DNA from: Betaproteobacteria bacterium RIFCSPLOWO2_02_FULL_63_19
GTDB taxonomy: Bacteria > Pseudomonadota > Gammaproteobacteria > Burkholderiales > SG8-39
Length of the DNA stretch: 48,176 nucleotides
NCBI GenBank assembly: GCA_001770415.1
Contig: MEQX01000008.1
Span: 1 to 48,176, forward strand
Direction: 5' to 3'
Positions 36,701 to 48,100 of the stretch are shown here, one piece after another. Each line of letters begins with the position of its first letter. The stretch's first letter is position 1. The notes beneath the pieces are model-generated. The model saw only the letters and a program-made list of their open reading frames with translations, was not told where the DNA came from and ran no database searches. Both the position numbers and the translations under genes were made by a program.

Positions 36701-38880
36701 GCGCGCGCGAGCGCGACGAAGCGCTCATCGTCAGGCCATCGCTCCAGCGCGACTGACAGCTTGCGGCGCCAGTTCGGATGCTCGCTCGAGGTGCCCGGAA
36801 GATTCACTTGATCGCGTATTCCAAGCACGTCCTCCAACTGCACCACTTGCAGGCACGAAGGGGTGCGGGCGAGGAACACCTGCAGCTGGCGCAGAAGCTC
36901 GCCAGTCATCTCGGGCACTGACACCGGGTCGACGCTGGCGCCGTCGGGAAGCAAGCCTTCGCGCTCGAGAGCGAGCAGCAGCCGCGCGCGGTCCTGGGCG
37001 CGGCCGAGAATCTGTGCCTGGTACCCTTCCTCGGTCGGGAACAGCCGGAGCTGCCTTCGCAGCGTCAGATCGCGTCCTTCCCAGTAACCGGCAAGAGTGG
37101 GCAGATCGTGCGTCGCTGCGGTGACCAGTGAGCCGGCGGGGTATTCTGCGGGCGGCTTGAAATCGCCCGAGTGCTGCCGTTCGAAAATGAGCACCCTGTA
37201 CGAGAGCACGCCGGCGCGCTCGAGCGTCGCGCGGACTTCGTCCGGGACCGTACCGAGGTCTTCACCGATGACCATGCAGCGGTTGCGATGACTCTCCAGC
37301 GCGACTATGCCTACGAGGTCCTCGAACGGATAGCGCACGTAGGCCCCATCGCGGGGCTCGCCGCCCTGAGGCACCCAGAACAGTCGTGCCAGCGCCATGA
37401 CGTGATCGATGCGCAGCGCACCCGCGTGTCGCATGTTGGCGCGCAGCGTTGCGATGAACGGAGCGTAGGCCGCCGCGCGCAGCCGTTGGGGCGCGAACGG
37501 TGGCAGGCCCCAGTCCTGGCCGCGAAGGTTGAATTCGTCGGGAGGAGCGCCAATGCTTGCCGCGAGCGCATACAAATCCTGATTGGCCCATGTTTCCGCG
37601 CCGCCGCGATCGACCGAGACCGCCAAGTCTTCGTAGAGCCCGACCCCCAGGCCCAATTCCATTGAACGCCGGCCTACGGCATCGAGTTGAAGTTCGGCAT
37701 TCCACTGCAGATATTCGAAGAACTCGACCCGCTCGGCATGGGATTCGGCGAAGCAGGCGACTTCGGGCCCGTTGGGGTCTCGGTAGGCTTGCGGCCACAC
37801 CGGCCAACCCCAGACGTGCGGGTCCTCCCGGGAAAAATGCTCCTGCAGCGCCTCGAACAGCGCGTGCTGCCTGAGCGCCGGCGCGTGCGCGGCTTGAAAG
37901 GCGCGGAAAGCCTGCGCCCTGGGCGTTCCGCTGGCGAGGTGATGGTTGCTGAAATGCGCAAAACAGCGCTCCAGCATCGGCAGCTTGACGTGCGCAACCG
38001 CGGTGTAGTCCACCAGTTCCGCCTCGCGTAGCGCCTTCAGGCGCGACTGGAAGTCGGGCGTGCGCACTTGCGCGGATGCGTCGTCGCATTCGGCGAAATC
38101 TCGGATCGCCTCGACGTCGAGGTATAGCACGTTTACGAAGCATCGCGAGGAAGGGCTGTAAGGGCTCGCGTGCTCCGGGTTGTGAGGAAACAGCGCGTGC
38201 AGCGGATTGACGCCGACGATGTCAGCACCTCGCGCGCCCCACTGCGCGAGCAGCGTTGACAGGTCGGTGAAATCGCCGATGCCCCAGTTGCGCTCCGAGT
38301 GGAGCGCGTAGAGTTGCGCCGCCGCACCCCATACACGGCCGCCGTTTTCCACGGCCTGTGGCTGGAAGCACCGTGCGGGAACCATGACCAACGTCGCTTC
38401 GCTCAGCGCGGTACCGTTGCTCACGATCGCGAGCCGATGGTAGCCGCAGGGCACGCTGGCCTGCAGCGCGAATTCATGTGTGAAGTACTGCTGACCTTCG
38501 AGTTCGCCGGAGTCGACGACCTTTAGCGCGGCGATGTCGAGCGCGCCCTCGTCATGTCGATCGTTTTCCTGGGTGATGCGCCAGATCAGCGGCGAATTCG
38601 CCATCGCGGCGGGGAGGTTGATCCGTATGTTCCAAGGCGGGGCGTTCTCCTGCGCGACGATCACAGGCGCGAGCACGGCGCGCCAGCTCTCCGAGTCTGC
38701 CGCGCGAATTGCCCCATCGATTTCTTCGGGTGATCCTGCGCGTACCCCGAGCGCGCCGAGCAGCGCAAGGAGGCTCGCATCGGGGACCTCGTGGCGTTTG
38801 CCCCAGATGTCGTAGTAATCCGGGTCGATCTGGTGAATCCGGGCCAGCCGTTCGAGCGCTACACGCGTGTTCATCGTCAT
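33733..38880 (-). CDS. fusion of 4-alpha-glucanotransferase (MalQ) and maltooligosyltrehalose synthase (TreY)
   Basis: This 1715-residue protein is two enzymes in one chain. Residues about 1-735 are MalQ, with nucleophile D492 in [14 protein letters not shown], the acid-bearing [13 protein letters not shown] and [12 protein letters not shown]. From about residue 745, after [10 protein letters not shown], is TreY, with nucleophile D1083 in [13 protein letters not shown], the VVVEKIA segment and [12 protein letters not shown]. MalQ rearranges malto-oligosaccharides; TreY turns the reducing end into a trehalose unit. The start overlaps the treZ stop (ATGA), which supports 38880. Both sites appear intact. 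The linker (about 715-745) is arginine- and proline-rich. The two genes are usually separate. Confidence 0.92.
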   Translation of the reverse strand: MTMNTRVALERLARIHQIDPDYYDIWGKRHEVPDASLLALLGALGVRAGSPEEIDGAIRAADSESWRAVLAPVIVAQENAPPWNIRINLPAAMANSPLIWRITQENDRHDEGALDIAALKVVDSGELEGQQYFTHEFALQASVPCGYHRLAIVSNGTALSEATLVMVPARCFQPQAVENGGRVWGAAAQLYALHSERNWGIGDFTDLSTLLAQWGARGADIVGVNPLHALFPHNPEHASPYSPSSRCFVNVLYLDVEAIRDFAECDDASAQVRTPDFQSRLKALREAELVDYTAVAHVKLPMLERCFAHFSNHHLASGTPRAQAFRAFQAAHAPALRQHALFEALQEHFSREDPHVWGWPVWPQAYRDPNGPEVACFAESHAERVEFFEYLQWNAELQLDAVGRRSMELGLGVGLYEDLAVSVDRGGAETWANQDLYALAASIGAPPDEFNLRGQDWGLPPFAPQRLRAAAYAPFIATLRANMRHAGALRIDHVMALARLFWVPQGGEPRDGAYVRYPFEDLVGIVALESHRNRCMVIGEDLGTVPDEVRATLERAGVLSYRVLIFERQHSGDFKPPAEYPAGSLVTAATHDLPTLAGYWEGRDLTLRRQLRLFPTEEGYQAQILGRAQDRARLLLALEREGLLPDGASVDPVSVPEMTGELLRQLQVFLARTPSCLQVVQLEDVLGIRDQVNLPGTSSEHPNWRRKLSVALERWPDDERFVALARALTALRPLAQPRPMRRAQGGARIPRATYRLQLNRHFTFDDAAALVPYLSTIGISHVYCSPYLRARENSTHGYDIIDHNAINPDLGGAEGFEKLCAALRAHGMGQILDMVPNHMGVMGADNAWWMDVLENGPASAFGEFFDIDWQPVNPDMVNRVLIPVLGDQYGVVLEAGEFKLVFEADRGSFSVLYNENRFPVDPRDYPRVLERALRSLEGTRVSEDALLEAASLAAAFAHLPTRNETAADKTIERNRDKELLKRRLAQLAREHPAFLEAIEHAVRGFNGTPGEPASFDALDALLEAQAYRLAFWRVASDEINYRRFFDINDLAALRMENEAVFTATHALVLGLAAEGRIDGLRIDHSDGLYDPAQYFRRLQEHYARLTGGEVLESETNGRPARPLYVVVEKIAARHEHVPTSWAVHGTTGYRFATVVNALFVDRLARAKLSRVWSAFTGENTDFEDAAYYAKRDVTRSALASELTVLATELLRIARADRRTRDYTFNTLRHAVAEVAACLPVYRTYVAERLTPQDRRYIDWAVAHARQRVRAADATAFDFLRLVLLASPPKEAPPELRRRYRAFAMKFQQFTAPVAAKGVEDTSFYSFNRLASLNEVGGDPDMFGMSVSAFHGASADRAARWPHTMLATSTHDNKRSEDVRCRIDVISEIPAAWRLTLRRWSRMNAIHRRKVDGEAAPSRNDEYFLYQALLGTFPSEALDAVGLETYRKRIENYMVKAVRESKLHSSWVNINNEYEEAVAGFVRGLLGRPDSNAFLDDLRLQAGLIAWFGVLNSLSMTLVKLTSPGVPDFYQGAELFDLSLVDPDNRRAVDYGHRRALLEQLQRIAAAPAEAIAASVRGFFDNALDGRAKLWLIWRVLNFRRAHDELFLKGDYHPVVIVGKHSRNAVAYARRLGGAGIVVAAGRFFASMGLEPGTPPVGEAVWGDTTLDLAFLPAGVRLVNLLTGESLNVDAPGRLALGQAMANFPGALLAYGMPAD

Positions 38881-40700
38881 CGCGCTGATTCCCCTTCCAG
38901 CGAAAACGCTACGAACCACCCCGGAAGCTTGCGCGTTCTGGCGCGCTTTCCAGTTTGCCGGGTGCTTGCGTATATGAGCTCACCGGGCGGCATGGTCACG
39001 GACGGTATTGCCGCGGCTGACAGGTTCGCGATCAGGTGCAGCCGCGATCCGTCACCGAGGGTCCATTGCACGCGCAGCACACCGTTATCGCCGACCTGAA
39101 ATGCTCCGCCCGTCTGCATGGCGGCCAGACGCGGCACGATGACCCTGTGGCGCAGGGCGAGCAATTCGCGGTGGAACGCGAGCCAGTCACTATGAGGTGG
39201 ACGGACAATTTCATCCCAGCGGAGCTTCGAAGCCGTGAAGGTTTCCGCGGCGTTCGGATCCGGAATCTCCGCCTGCGCCTCGGGATTGCTGAAGCGCTCG
39301 AAGCGCGCAAACTCCCGCCGCCGTCCTTGTGTGACCGCAGCAGCGAGTTCCGACCCGAAGTCGCAGAAGAATTGAAAGGGTGTGCTCGCCGCGAACTCCT
39401 CGCCCATGAAAAGCATTGGCGGCGACGGCGCGAGCAATACGCAGGCCGCCGCGGCGCGCAGCGCCTGTGGGCGGGCGATCGCACACAAGCGCTCGCCCAG
39501 CGCGCGATTGCCGACCTGGTCGTGCGTCTGCAGGAAGGGGACGAATGCCGCCGGCGGCAGATGTGCGCTCGGTTCGCCGCGCACGGCACCGTCGCGGTGG
39601 TGCGAAATCTCGCCCTGATAACCGAAACCCTGGGCGAGCGAACGTCCGAGGTACCACAGAGGCCGAGCAGCGTAGTCCTCGTAGTAGCCATCGCGCTCGC
39701 CGGTGATCAATATGTGGAAGGCGTGGTGTATGTCGTCGTTCCACTGCGCGCTCGCCTGCACGGCCCGGCACGCGGCGTCGCGCCGGAGGTAGCGCGCCTG
39801 ATTGCGGTCGTTTTCGAGAATGAGATGGACTTTGCGTTCGCGCCCCGGTCCGGCGCGCAGCGCCAGCGCGATTTCGGTAACGATATCGGGGTCTGAATCG
39901 TCGGCGATCGCATGCACTGCGTCCAGGCGCAACCCGTCGAAACGATATTCTTCGATCCAGTAAAGCGCGTTTTGGACAAAGAAGTCTCGCACTGTGCGCG
40001 AGTCCGCGGCGTCGAAATTGATTGCGGCACCCCAGGGGGTGTGGTGTTCGGGATTGAAGAACTGCGGCGCGTAGGCGTGCAGATAGTTGCCCTCGGGGCC
40101 GAAATGGTTGTACACCACGTCGAGAAACACCATCAGTCCGCGCAGGTGGGCCTGCTCGACCAGGCGCTTCAGCTCATCGGGCGTGCCGTAGGAACCGTCG
40201 GGCGCGAAGGGTAATACGCCGTCGTAGCCCCAGTTGCGCCGGCCGGGAAAGTCCGCCACCGGCATGATTTCAAGGGCGGTGACACCGAGCGGGACAAGAT
40301 AGTCCAGGCGTTCAACCGCAGTGGCGAACGTACCTTCCGGCGTGAACGTTCCGATGTGCAGTTCGTAAATGACCGCTTCTTCCCAGGGCCTTCCGCTCCA
40401 GTTGCCGTCGCTCCAGTCGAACGCTAGAGGATCGACCACCATGCTCGCGCCGTGCACGTCGTCCGGATTGAAGCGAGAGGCCGGGTCGGGAAAGCGGGTG
40501 TCGCCACACCGATATGAATAGCGCGTGCCGGCCGGCGCCTCGCGCAGGATCGCCTCGAACCAGCCGTCGTCGAGGGCTTTCATCGGTGCTACGGAACGCA
40601 ATGGGCCCGCGGCGGTCTCGAGCGCAATTTCCATGGCTCCGGGCGCCCAAAGCCGGAAGCGCGTCGTCCCGTCATCCAGCATTTGTGCACCGAATGGCAT
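38877..40700 (-). CDS. treZ: malto-oligosyltrehalose trehalohydrolase
   Basis: I start this at ATG 40700, nine bases after AAGGTGA, giving 607 residues; an ATG at 40790 would overlap glgX by 56 bases without a ribosome site. It is a GH13 enzyme with an N-terminal CBM48-like domain (TTRFRLWAPGAMEIALE). Catalytic positions are the nucleophile in DGLRLDAVHAI, the acid in LILENDRNQARY and the Asp in LQTHDQVGNRALGER. It cuts trehalose from the end of a chain made by TreY. It overlaps the MalQ-TreY gene by 4 bases and lies 34 bases after glgX, so they are one operon. Confidence 0.92.
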   Translation of the reverse strand: MPFGAQMLDDGTTRFRLWAPGAMEIALETAAGPLRSVAPMKALDDGWFEAILREAPAGTRYSYRCGDTRFPDPASRFNPDDVHGASMVVDPLAFDWSDGNWSGRPWEEAVIYELHIGTFTPEGTFATAVERLDYLVPLGVTALEIMPVADFPGRRNWGYDGVLPFAPDGSYGTPDELKRLVEQAHLRGLMVFLDVVYNHFGPEGNYLHAYAPQFFNPEHHTPWGAAINFDAADSRTVRDFFVQNALYWIEEYRFDGLRLDAVHAIADDSDPDIVTEIALALRAGPGRERKVHLILENDRNQARYLRRDAACRAVQASAQWNDDIHHAFHILITGERDGYYEDYAARPLWYLGRSLAQGFGYQGEISHHRDGAVRGEPSAHLPPAAFVPFLQTHDQVGNRALGERLCAIARPQALRAAAACVLLAPSPPMLFMGEEFAASTPFQFFCDFGSELAAAVTQGRRREFARFERFSNPEAQAEIPDPNAAETFTASKLRWDEIVRPPHSDWLAFHRELLALRHRVIVPRLAAMQTGGAFQVGDNGVLRVQWTLGDGSRLHLIANLSAAAIPSVTMPPGELIYASTRQTGKRARTRKLPGWFVAFSLEGESAR

Positions 40701-40734
40701 CGCATGGCGGTGCTTCACCTTGGGGTTTCCATGA

Positions 40735-42900
40735 TCAGGGGCGTCCCTCGCCACCGTTTTCGCGGCGCGTCTCACCCGCCGACCCCACATGGTGGAGCAG
40801 CGCGAGCGAGCGTCCCTGCAGGTCGTACATCACGCCGGCATCGAACAGACCGTTGATCTGCAGCCCGTCCTCGAATGCCGTATCCAGCAATACTCGCCAC
40901 CGCACGCCGAGGTACCGCGGCAACGTGAAGGGAACCGCTTCGTGATGCGCGTTGAACAGAAGCAGGAAGTTCCGGTCGCGCACCGGATGACCCCGCATGT
41001 CGGTTTCGGTCAGTGCGTCCCCTGCCAGGTACACACCGAGGCAGCGCGCGAAGTGCGTGTTCCACTCGTCGTCGGTCATTTCACCGCCCTCCGGGCGCAG
41101 CCAGACGATGTCCTTCACTCCCAGGCCGCGCACCGGATGGCCCTTGTAGAAGTCGCGCCGTCTGAATACCGGATGCGCTCGGCGCAATGCGATGGCCCGC
41201 TGAGTGAATGCCAAGAGCTTGTGTTTGTCGTCGTCCAGTGCCCAGTCTACCCAGGAGGTTTCATTGTCCTGGCAATAGGCGTTGTTGTTTCCGCTTTGAC
41301 TGCGGCTGAATTCGTCGCCGGAGAGCAGCATCGGCACGCCTTGGGACAGCAACAGCGTGGCGAGTAGGTTTCGCTGTTGGCGCGCGCGCAGCGCGCGCAC
41401 CGCGGGGTCGTTCGTCGGGCCTTCCACGCCGCAGTTCCACGACAGGTTGTTGTTGTGGCCGTCGCGGCCGTCCTCCTGGTTCGCCTCGTTGTGCTTGTCG
41501 TTGTAGGAGACGACGTCGGCCAGCGTGAACCCGTCATGGGCGCTCACGAAATTGATGCTGGCGTGCGGCCGCCGGCCACCGCGTCCGTACAGGTCGCTCG
41601 AACCGGTGATGCGCTGCGCGAATTCGCCGATCAGGCCGCCATCGCCCTTCCAGTAGCGGCGCATGGTGTCGCGGTACTTGTCGTTCCACTCCGACCAGCC
41701 GACCGGGAAATTGCCCACTTGGTATCCACCTTCGCCGAGATCCCATGGTTCCGCGATGAGCTTGACTTCGTTTAGCGCCGGATCCTGGCGCAGGATGTCG
41801 AAGAAAGCGCCGAGCCGATCGACTTCGTGCAGTTCGCGGGCGAGCGCGGAGGCCAGATCGAAGCGGAAGCCGTCCACGTGCATATCAGTGACCCAGTAGC
41901 GAAGCGAATCCATGATCAATTGCAGCACACGCGGATGCACCATGTTCAGCGTGTTGCCACAGCCGGTGTAGTCGGCGTAGTAGCGCCGGTTGTCCGGTGT
42001 CAGGCGGTAGTAGGACGCGTTGTCGATACCGCGGAAAGAAAGCGTCGGACCAAGGTGATTGCCTTCGGCAGTATGGTTGTAGACCACGTCGAGTATGACT
42101 TCCAGTCCCGCGGAGTGCAGGGTCTTCACCATGGTCTTGAATTCCGCCACCTTGCCCGAGGCCGAATAGTGCTTCTCCGGGGCGAAATAGCCGATGGTGT
42201 TGTAGCCCCAGTAGTTGGTCAGGCCGCGCTCGACCAGCTTCCGGTCGTCGACGTAGGCGTGCACCGGCATCAGCTCGACGGTGGTGACGCCCAGCCGCTT
42301 CAGGTGTTCGATCGCCGGCGCGCTTGCGAGTCCCGCGTACGTGCCGCGAAGCGCGGGCGCGACCTCAGGGTGGCGCAGGGTGTATCCGCGCACGTGCATT
42401 TCATAGATGACCATGTCGTTCCAGGGCACGTTCGGGCGCCGGTCCTCGCCCCAGGTGAAGGCGGGGTCGGTCACCTTGCATTTGGGCATGCCGCGCGCGC
42501 TGTCGCGGCGGTCAAGCGACAGGTCTTCGCGCCGGCTGCCGATGGTGTAGCCGAACAGCGCGTCGTTCCAGCGCACGTTGCCGTCAATGTTCCGGGCATA
42601 GGGATCGAGCAGCAACTTGTACGGGTTGAAGCGATGTCCTTCCTCGGGCTTATACGGACCGTGGACGCGATAGCCGTAGAGCATGCCCGGGCGCGCTTCC
42701 GGAAGATAGCTGTGCCAGACCAGGTCGGTCTGCTCGCGCAACTCGACGCGCTGCAGTTCGCGCCGGCCGTCGGCGTCGAATATGCACAGCTCGACCTTGT
42801 GTGCGTGCTCGGAAAACAGCGCGAAATTCACGCCTTCGCCGTCCCAGGTCGCCCCGCGGGGATAGGGACGGCCCGGCCAGACAGCGGTAATCGGCTTCAT
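40735..42900 (-). CDS. glgX: glycogen debranching enzyme
   Basis: This 721-residue GH13 isoamylase-type enzyme opens with [19 protein letters not shown]. The catalytic triad is in [15 protein letters not shown] (nucleophile), [16 protein letters not shown] (acid) and [14 protein letters not shown]. It hydrolyses alpha-1,6 branches of phosphorylase-trimmed glycogen and releases linear malto-oligosaccharides, which are substrates of MalQ and TreY encoded just downstream. An AAGG-type site precedes the ATG. The length is close to that of longer bacterial GlgX proteins. Confidence 0.93.
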   Translation of the reverse strand: MKPITAVWPGRPYPRGATWDGEGVNFALFSEHAHKVELCIFDADGRRELQRVELREQTDLVWHSYLPEARPGMLYGYRVHGPYKPEEGHRFNPYKLLLDPYARNIDGNVRWNDALFGYTIGSRREDLSLDRRDSARGMPKCKVTDPAFTWGEDRRPNVPWNDMVIYEMHVRGYTLRHPEVAPALRGTYAGLASAPAIEHLKRLGVTTVELMPVHAYVDDRKLVERGLTNYWGYNTIGYFAPEKHYSASGKVAEFKTMVKTLHSAGLEVILDVVYNHTAEGNHLGPTLSFRGIDNASYYRLTPDNRRYYADYTGCGNTLNMVHPRVLQLIMDSLRYWVTDMHVDGFRFDLASALARELHEVDRLGAFFDILRQDPALNEVKLIAEPWDLGEGGYQVGNFPVGWSEWNDKYRDTMRRYWKGDGGLIGEFAQRITGSSDLYGRGGRRPHASINFVSAHDGFTLADVVSYNDKHNEANQEDGRDGHNNNLSWNCGVEGPTNDPAVRALRARQQRNLLATLLLSQGVPMLLSGDEFSRSQSGNNNAYCQDNETSWVDWALDDDKHKLLAFTQRAIALRRAHPVFRRRDFYKGHPVRGLGVKDIVWLRPEGGEMTDDEWNTHFARCLGVYLAGDALTETDMRGHPVRDRNFLLLFNAHHEAVPFTLPRYLGVRWRVLLDTAFEDGLQINGLFDAGVMYDLQGRSLALLHHVGSAGETRRENGGEGRP

Positions 42901-42949
42901 GCTCGGCGCCTTAGGGAGAGTTTGAGATCGGATATAGAGCGTGGCCCTC

Positions 42950-42967
42950 GCGGCACGCCTGTGCCGC
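42950..42967. repeat. short hairpin between glgC and glgX
   Basis: Perfect 7-bp arms GCGGCAC (42950-42956) and GTGCCGC (42961-42967) enclose a 4-base loop. It lies in the 161-base gap between glgC and glgX, both on the minus strand. No T-run follows in that direction, so it may be an mRNA stem and not a full terminator. Confidence 0.4.
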
Positions 42968-43061
42968 CGGCGCTGCGCGCCTAGATTATAGGGCAGCGAA
43001 GATTCGCCTGACGTGTTCCCGCGCTATGCAACGATCAGGCACTCCTGCGGCACGCCGTGTT

Positions 43062-44294
43062 CTATTCGGCATAACGGCCTGCGCGCGTGCCGATATCGGC
43101 GATCGGCACCACGACGATCCCAGAATCGGTGACTGTGTATCGACTGGCGTCCGCGTCGAGGTCGTAGCCGATACGCGCACCCGCGGCGATCACGTTGTAG
43201 CGGTCGACGATTGCGCGGCGTAGCCGCGCGCCCTTGCGCAGCACGCAGAAGTCCATGATCACGCAATCCTCGATCACCACGTCTTCCTCGATGGTCACTT
43301 CGCGGCGGATCACCGAATGGCGCACCGTGGCGTTCCGGATGACGCCTCCCGTCGCGATGTCGCTCGACTCGATGCGTGCTGAGCCGATGCGTGCCGGCGG
43401 TCCCTGAAAGCTGGTTGAGCGGATCGGCCAGCGGGGGTTGAACAGGTCGAAACGTGGCGTCAGCCCCAGCGTATCCATTGCCGACTCGAAATACGCATCC
43501 AGCGTGCCGACGTCGCGCCAGTAGCCGTGCTCCTCGTGCGGTTTCACGCCCGGTACCTGGTTGGAGGCGAAATCGTAGGCATAGAGCCGGTGCGTGTCGA
43601 CCAGGCGCGGCAGCACGTGGCGCCCGAAGTCGTGTTCGCCGCGCTCGCGTCCTTCCTCGACGGCGGCGATCAGAATGTCGGCGTTGAAGATGTAATTCCC
43701 CATCGAGGCGTAAGCGCGTGTCGGGTCTGACGGCATTGTTTTTGGCCGTTCGGGTTTTTCCTGGAATTCCAGTACGCGTCCCTCGCGGTCGACTCCGATC
43801 ACGCCGAAGGCCGTGGCGTCGGCGACCGGGACCGGCAGCGCCGCAACGGTGACGTCGGCGTTGCGGCTGCGGTGAAAATCGATCATCTGGCTCACGTCCA
43901 TGCGATAGACGTGGTCGGCGCCGAATACCACCACCAGGGTCGGGCTCTCGTGCCGGATCAGATTCAGGTTCTGGTACACCGCGTCGGCGGTACCGGCGAA
44001 CCATTCCGGACCCTCGGCCATCTGCGGCGGCACCACGGTGATGAAATGATCGGAGATGATCGGTGCGAGCACCCAGGCGTTGCGGATGTGTTCGATGAGC
44101 GATTGCGAGCGGTACTGCACCAACATGTAAATAGAGTAGATCTGCGAGTTAACCAGATTCGACAGCACGAAATCCACGATCCGGTAACGGCCACCGAACG
44201 GCACCGCAGGCTTCGAGCGGGTTGCCGTAAGGGGCGATAACCGTGTCCCCTCGCCCCCTGCGAGCACTATGGCAAGAATTTTTTCCTTGATCAT
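43062..44294 (-). CDS. glgC: glucose-1-phosphate adenylyltransferase
   Basis: The 410-residue product makes ADP-glucose from glucose-1-phosphate and ATP, the committed step of bacterial glycogen synthesis. The N-terminal nucleotide-binding motif LAGGEGTRLSPLT, the SKPAVPFGGRYRIVDF segment, VVFGADHVYRMD and the C-terminal left-handed beta-helix repeats (from about residue 300) are all visible. A GGAGAAGGA site precedes the ATG. Its product also serves maltose-1-phosphate routes in some bacteria. No glgA (synthase) is present in the window. Confidence 0.95.
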   Translation of the reverse strand: MIKEKILAIVLAGGEGTRLSPLTATRSKPAVPFGGRYRIVDFVLSNLVNSQIYSIYMLVQYRSQSLIEHIRNAWVLAPIISDHFITVVPPQMAEGPEWFAGTADAVYQNLNLIRHESPTLVVVFGADHVYRMDVSQMIDFHRSRNADVTVAALPVPVADATAFGVIGVDREGRVLEFQEKPERPKTMPSDPTRAYASMGNYIFNADILIAAVEEGRERGEHDFGRHVLPRLVDTHRLYAYDFASNQVPGVKPHEEHGYWRDVGTLDAYFESAMDTLGLTPRFDLFNPRWPIRSTSFQGPPARIGSARIESSDIATGGVIRNATVRHSVIRREVTIEEDVVIEDCVIMDFCVLRKGARLRRAIVDRYNVIAAGARIGYDLDADASRYTVTDSGIVVVPIADIGTRAGRYAE

Positions 44295-44426
44295 GATTCC
44301 TTCTCCATTCGCCTAGCCACCCTGTGAGGCAGGAACCCAACCCGTTTCGAAAGCGTAACCATGCATCGCCTGCCGCACGGTGACCGGCGATCTATCGCCG
44401 ACGCGATATGCCTTTCGCAATCCGGC

Positions 44427-45110
44427 CTAATTCCCGCCGTTCTTTCGCTGCCCGGGCCACCAGCGGTCGATGAGTTCCTCGGCCGCGGCTTTTCCGCCGA
44501 GCCCGAAGGCAAGCGACATCGCGAACACGACCCCGGCCAGGATGATCAGGAAACTCTGCCTGACGATATCCCCTCCGACGTTGACCTGGTCCAGCGCGAT
44601 CAGCACGACGAACGTCATGATGCCGTACTGGGCGAGCTTGCCCAACACGTCTGCGTCCTGGATGCTGATATTCCTGCAGTAGGTGATCACCGCGTTGCCG
44701 ACGAAGCGTGCGAAATAGGCGCCGAAGGCCAGGATCAGCAGCGCGACGATCAACTTCGGCACGAAGCGCACGATCTCGCCGAGCAGGCCGGTGATGTAGG
44801 TGAGGCCCACGCTGTTGAAGCCGATGATGAGGGCGGCCAGGATTACCAGCCAGTAGGCCAGCAAACCGAATATGCCGGTGGTATCGGATTCGATACCGCC
44901 CTGGTGCAGGAACCCGTCCAGGCCCGCGCGCTCGGTGAGTACGTTGAAGTTCACCGCCCGAAGGGCCCTGACGATCGCGAACCGCACGAACTTCGCGAGA
45001 AACCATCCTGCGATCAGCACGCCGATCGCCAGCGCAAGCTTGGGCAGGAATTCCCCGAGCTGGATCAGAAACACCCGCACGGGTTCGAGCATGACGTCGA
45101 CTTTTTCCAT
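44427..45110 (-). CDS. MscS-type conserved TM-helix membrane protein without the channel domain
   Basis: The start ATG 45110 follows a perfect AGGAGG and gives 227 residues. The protein has about five membrane helices and two copies of the conserved TM-helix repeat found in mechanosensitive-channel relatives: LPKLALAIGVLIAGWFLAKF (about 23-42) and VPKLIVALLILAFGAYFARF (about 117-136). There is no MscS beta domain. It starts 13 bases after the TreS-maltokinase gene ends, so it is co-transcribed. It may be a small channel or a membrane-tension sensor; the function of this subgroup is not settled. Confidence 0.85.
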   Translation of the reverse strand: MEKVDVMLEPVRVFLIQLGEFLPKLALAIGVLIAGWFLAKFVRFAIVRALRAVNFNVLTERAGLDGFLHQGGIESDTTGIFGLLAYWLVILAALIIGFNSVGLTYITGLLGEIVRFVPKLIVALLILAFGAYFARFVGNAVITYCRNISIQDADVLGKLAQYGIMTFVVLIALDQVNVGGDIVRQSFLIILAGVVFAMSLAFGLGGKAAAEELIDRWWPGQRKNGGN

Positions 45111-45123
45111 GTCAGCCTCCTTT

Positions 45124-48100
45124 CTATCGATGCGTTGCGTTGTCAGCGTCCGAGTTCGGTGATAGCCCGCACAGCACGAGCACGCCCTGCAGCGGAACGT
45201 TGAGCCAGGCGGGGCGGTTGCCGACCTCGTAGCGCAGTTCGTACAACGCCTTTTCCAGCTCAAACAGTTCGATCAGGCCCCGCACATCGGCGAAGGACCC
45301 GTACAGGCCGTCGCTGCGGGCGGTTTCGTCGTAGGCGCGCAGGAACGTCTCGCGGGTCTCGCGCGCCCAACTCCGGGCGAGCGGGGCGAGCCGGACCCGG
45401 TCGGCATCGGTGTACGTGTCGCGCAGCAGCGCATTCCAGCGCGCGTAATCGAAAGAGCGGAGCATTCCGGCGATGTCGCGCAGCGAGGAGTGTTTGGCGC
45501 GGCGCTCGGCTAGCGGCCGCGCCGGCTCGCCCTCAAAATCGATGATGATGAAATCGTTGTTGTTAACCAGCACCTGGCCAAGGTGGTAGTCGCCGTGGTA
45601 GCGGGTCTTGAGGCATCGGCCAGCAGGCATACTGCCGGCATCGATACGGTCGAGCAGCCGTTGCCGCTGCCCGATCAATGCGCGTGCGTAGGGCAGAGCC
45701 TGAGCTGGGATCTGGGTCTCGTGCCGTTCCAACAAGGCGAGCGTGGCGAGCGCATCCTCGTGCACGCGCTGCTTCCAGGCGGCGAATTCGCTCGGTTCGA
45801 CCGGTTCCGGGTCGAATGCCGGATCACCCGTACGCAGCGCCAGCGCCTTGTGCAACTCGGCGGTGCGCAGGCCCAGCGTATAGGCGAGCGACAGGTACGC
45901 GCCATGCACGTCCGCGGGCGGTTCGGCCGCCGTCGCGAGGTGGGACTCGAACGTACGCTGGAGGTAGTCGGCCGTATAGGACCAGCCGTCGCCCTGGTTC
46001 GCGACATGCCCCTGCAGCAGCGCCAGACTGGTCGGCGTACCGTCGGCGGCGACGTATTCCATCGCGCCGGCGACCGGGACGCAGTTGGCAAAATGCGCGA
46101 CCTCGGTGAGGAAGCGCCCGACCTCGAATTCCGGGTTCACGCCGGCGCGGACATTTCTGTATCCCTTCACGAACAGGCGATCACCGAGCATCACCGTCGT
46201 ATTGCTGCTCTGGAACGTCGGGCGCGTGACCGGAAGGTCGCCCAGTCCCTGGCCGGCGAGTTCGGCGAAAGCCCTGGTCGGGGTAAAGCGCAGTCTGCCA
46301 TGGGCGCATGCCGCTTCGCGCCGGGCGCCAATCGCCTCGACGATGGCCTTGCAGAATGATTCGTCGGCGAAAGCGTCTGCGAGCACGCCGACATGCGACT
46401 GTTGACGCACTCGTGCCAATGTCGCGGGCGCAAGCGCGCGAACATGTTCATCGTCGCCTTCCCCCCAGGCGAGCGCCATCGGCAGGAAGTAGGTGCTTTC
46501 GCCCGGCGCGGCTTGGACCTGCAGCAATGCCATCAGCCAGGCCGACTTGTCCGGTCCCCATAGCGCCCAGTCACTCAGGGCCGCGCGCTTGATTGGTTCG
46601 CCCTTGGCCGCGTACCAGCGCTGCGAAGCGATGAAACGCGGCAGCGTGTCGGTTTCGAACTCGGTGCGCAGTCTTTCCGCCATACGGATGCGCCACGGTA
46701 CGACCCGGTCGCGGAAGAAGCTGGTCCAGCCGTCGAACAGTACCAGCACCGGGCGCTCTTCGGTCGCCAGCCGCTCCTCGTGCCAGCTCGGCACTTCGAT
46801 GTTTTCGGCAAGGCGAAACCAGTAGAAGCCGCAGGCCGGGAGGGTCAGCAGGTAGGGCAACTCGCCGACGGGCGGAAACGCGGTACGGCCCATCATCTCC
46901 ACGGGCACGCGGCCCCGAAAGCGTCCCAGGTCAAGCTCCACCGGCTGCGCGGAGCGCCCTAGGTTGGCCACGCACAGGATTGCCTCCTCGCGGTATTCGC
47001 GCAGATAGGCGAGGATCTTGCGGTTGCCGGGACTGAGGAAGGTCAGGCGTCCGCGTCCGAAAGCCTTGCTGCCCTTGCGTACCGCAAGCATGCGCCGCAT
47101 CCAGTTGAGCAGCGAAGACGGGTCGCGCGCCTGCGCCTCGACATTCACGGCTTCGTAGCCGTAAATCGGATCCATGATCGGCGGCAGGAACAGGCGCTGC
47201 GGGTCCGCGCGAGAGAAGCCGGCATTCCGGTCCGGGCTCCACTGCATTGGCGTGCGCACGCCGTTGCGGTCGCCGAGGAAGATGTTGTCGCCCATGCCGA
47301 TCTCGTCGCCGTAATAGATGATGGGCGAGCCAGGCATTGAGAGCAGCAGGCTGTTCATCAGCTTGATGCGCTCGAGGTCGTTTTCCATCAGCGGCGCGAG
47401 CCGGCGCCGGATGCCGAGGTTGATGCGCGCACGCGGGTCTGCGGCGTACATCCGGTACATGTAGTCACGCTCCTTGCTGGTCACCATTTCCAGCGTGAGC
47501 TCGTCGTGATTGCGCAGGAAGACCGCCCACTGCGCGTTGTCGGGAATTTCGGGCGTCTGCTGCATGATCTCGACTACCGGGTGGCGGTCTTCCTGGGCGA
47601 TCGCCATGTAGATGCGAGGCATCAGCGGAAAGTGGTAGGCCATGTGGCATTCGTCGCCCTCGCCGAAATACTCGCGCACGTCTTCGGGCCACTGGTTGGC
47701 CTCCGCAAGCAACAGCCGGTTCTTGTAGTGGGCGTCGACTTGTGCGCGGATCTGCCGGATTACCGCATGGGTCTGGGGAAGATTCTCGTTGTTTGTGCCC
47801 TCGCGTTCGACCAGGTAGGGAATCGCATCGAGCCGGAACCCGTCCACGCCCATGTCGAACCAGAAACGCATGACGCGGATCACCGCTTTCAGCACTTTCG
47901 GATTGTCGAAATTGAGGTCCGGCTGGTGGCTGAAAAACCGGTGCCAGTAAAACGCCTTGGCGACCGGGTCCCAGGTCCAGTTGGATGTCTCGGTATCGGT
48001 GAAGATGATGCGCGTCTTGTCGTACTTCGCGTCGCTGTCGCTCCAGACGTAGAAATCGCGCTTGGAGGATCCAGCCGGCGCGCGCCGTGCGGCCTGGTAC

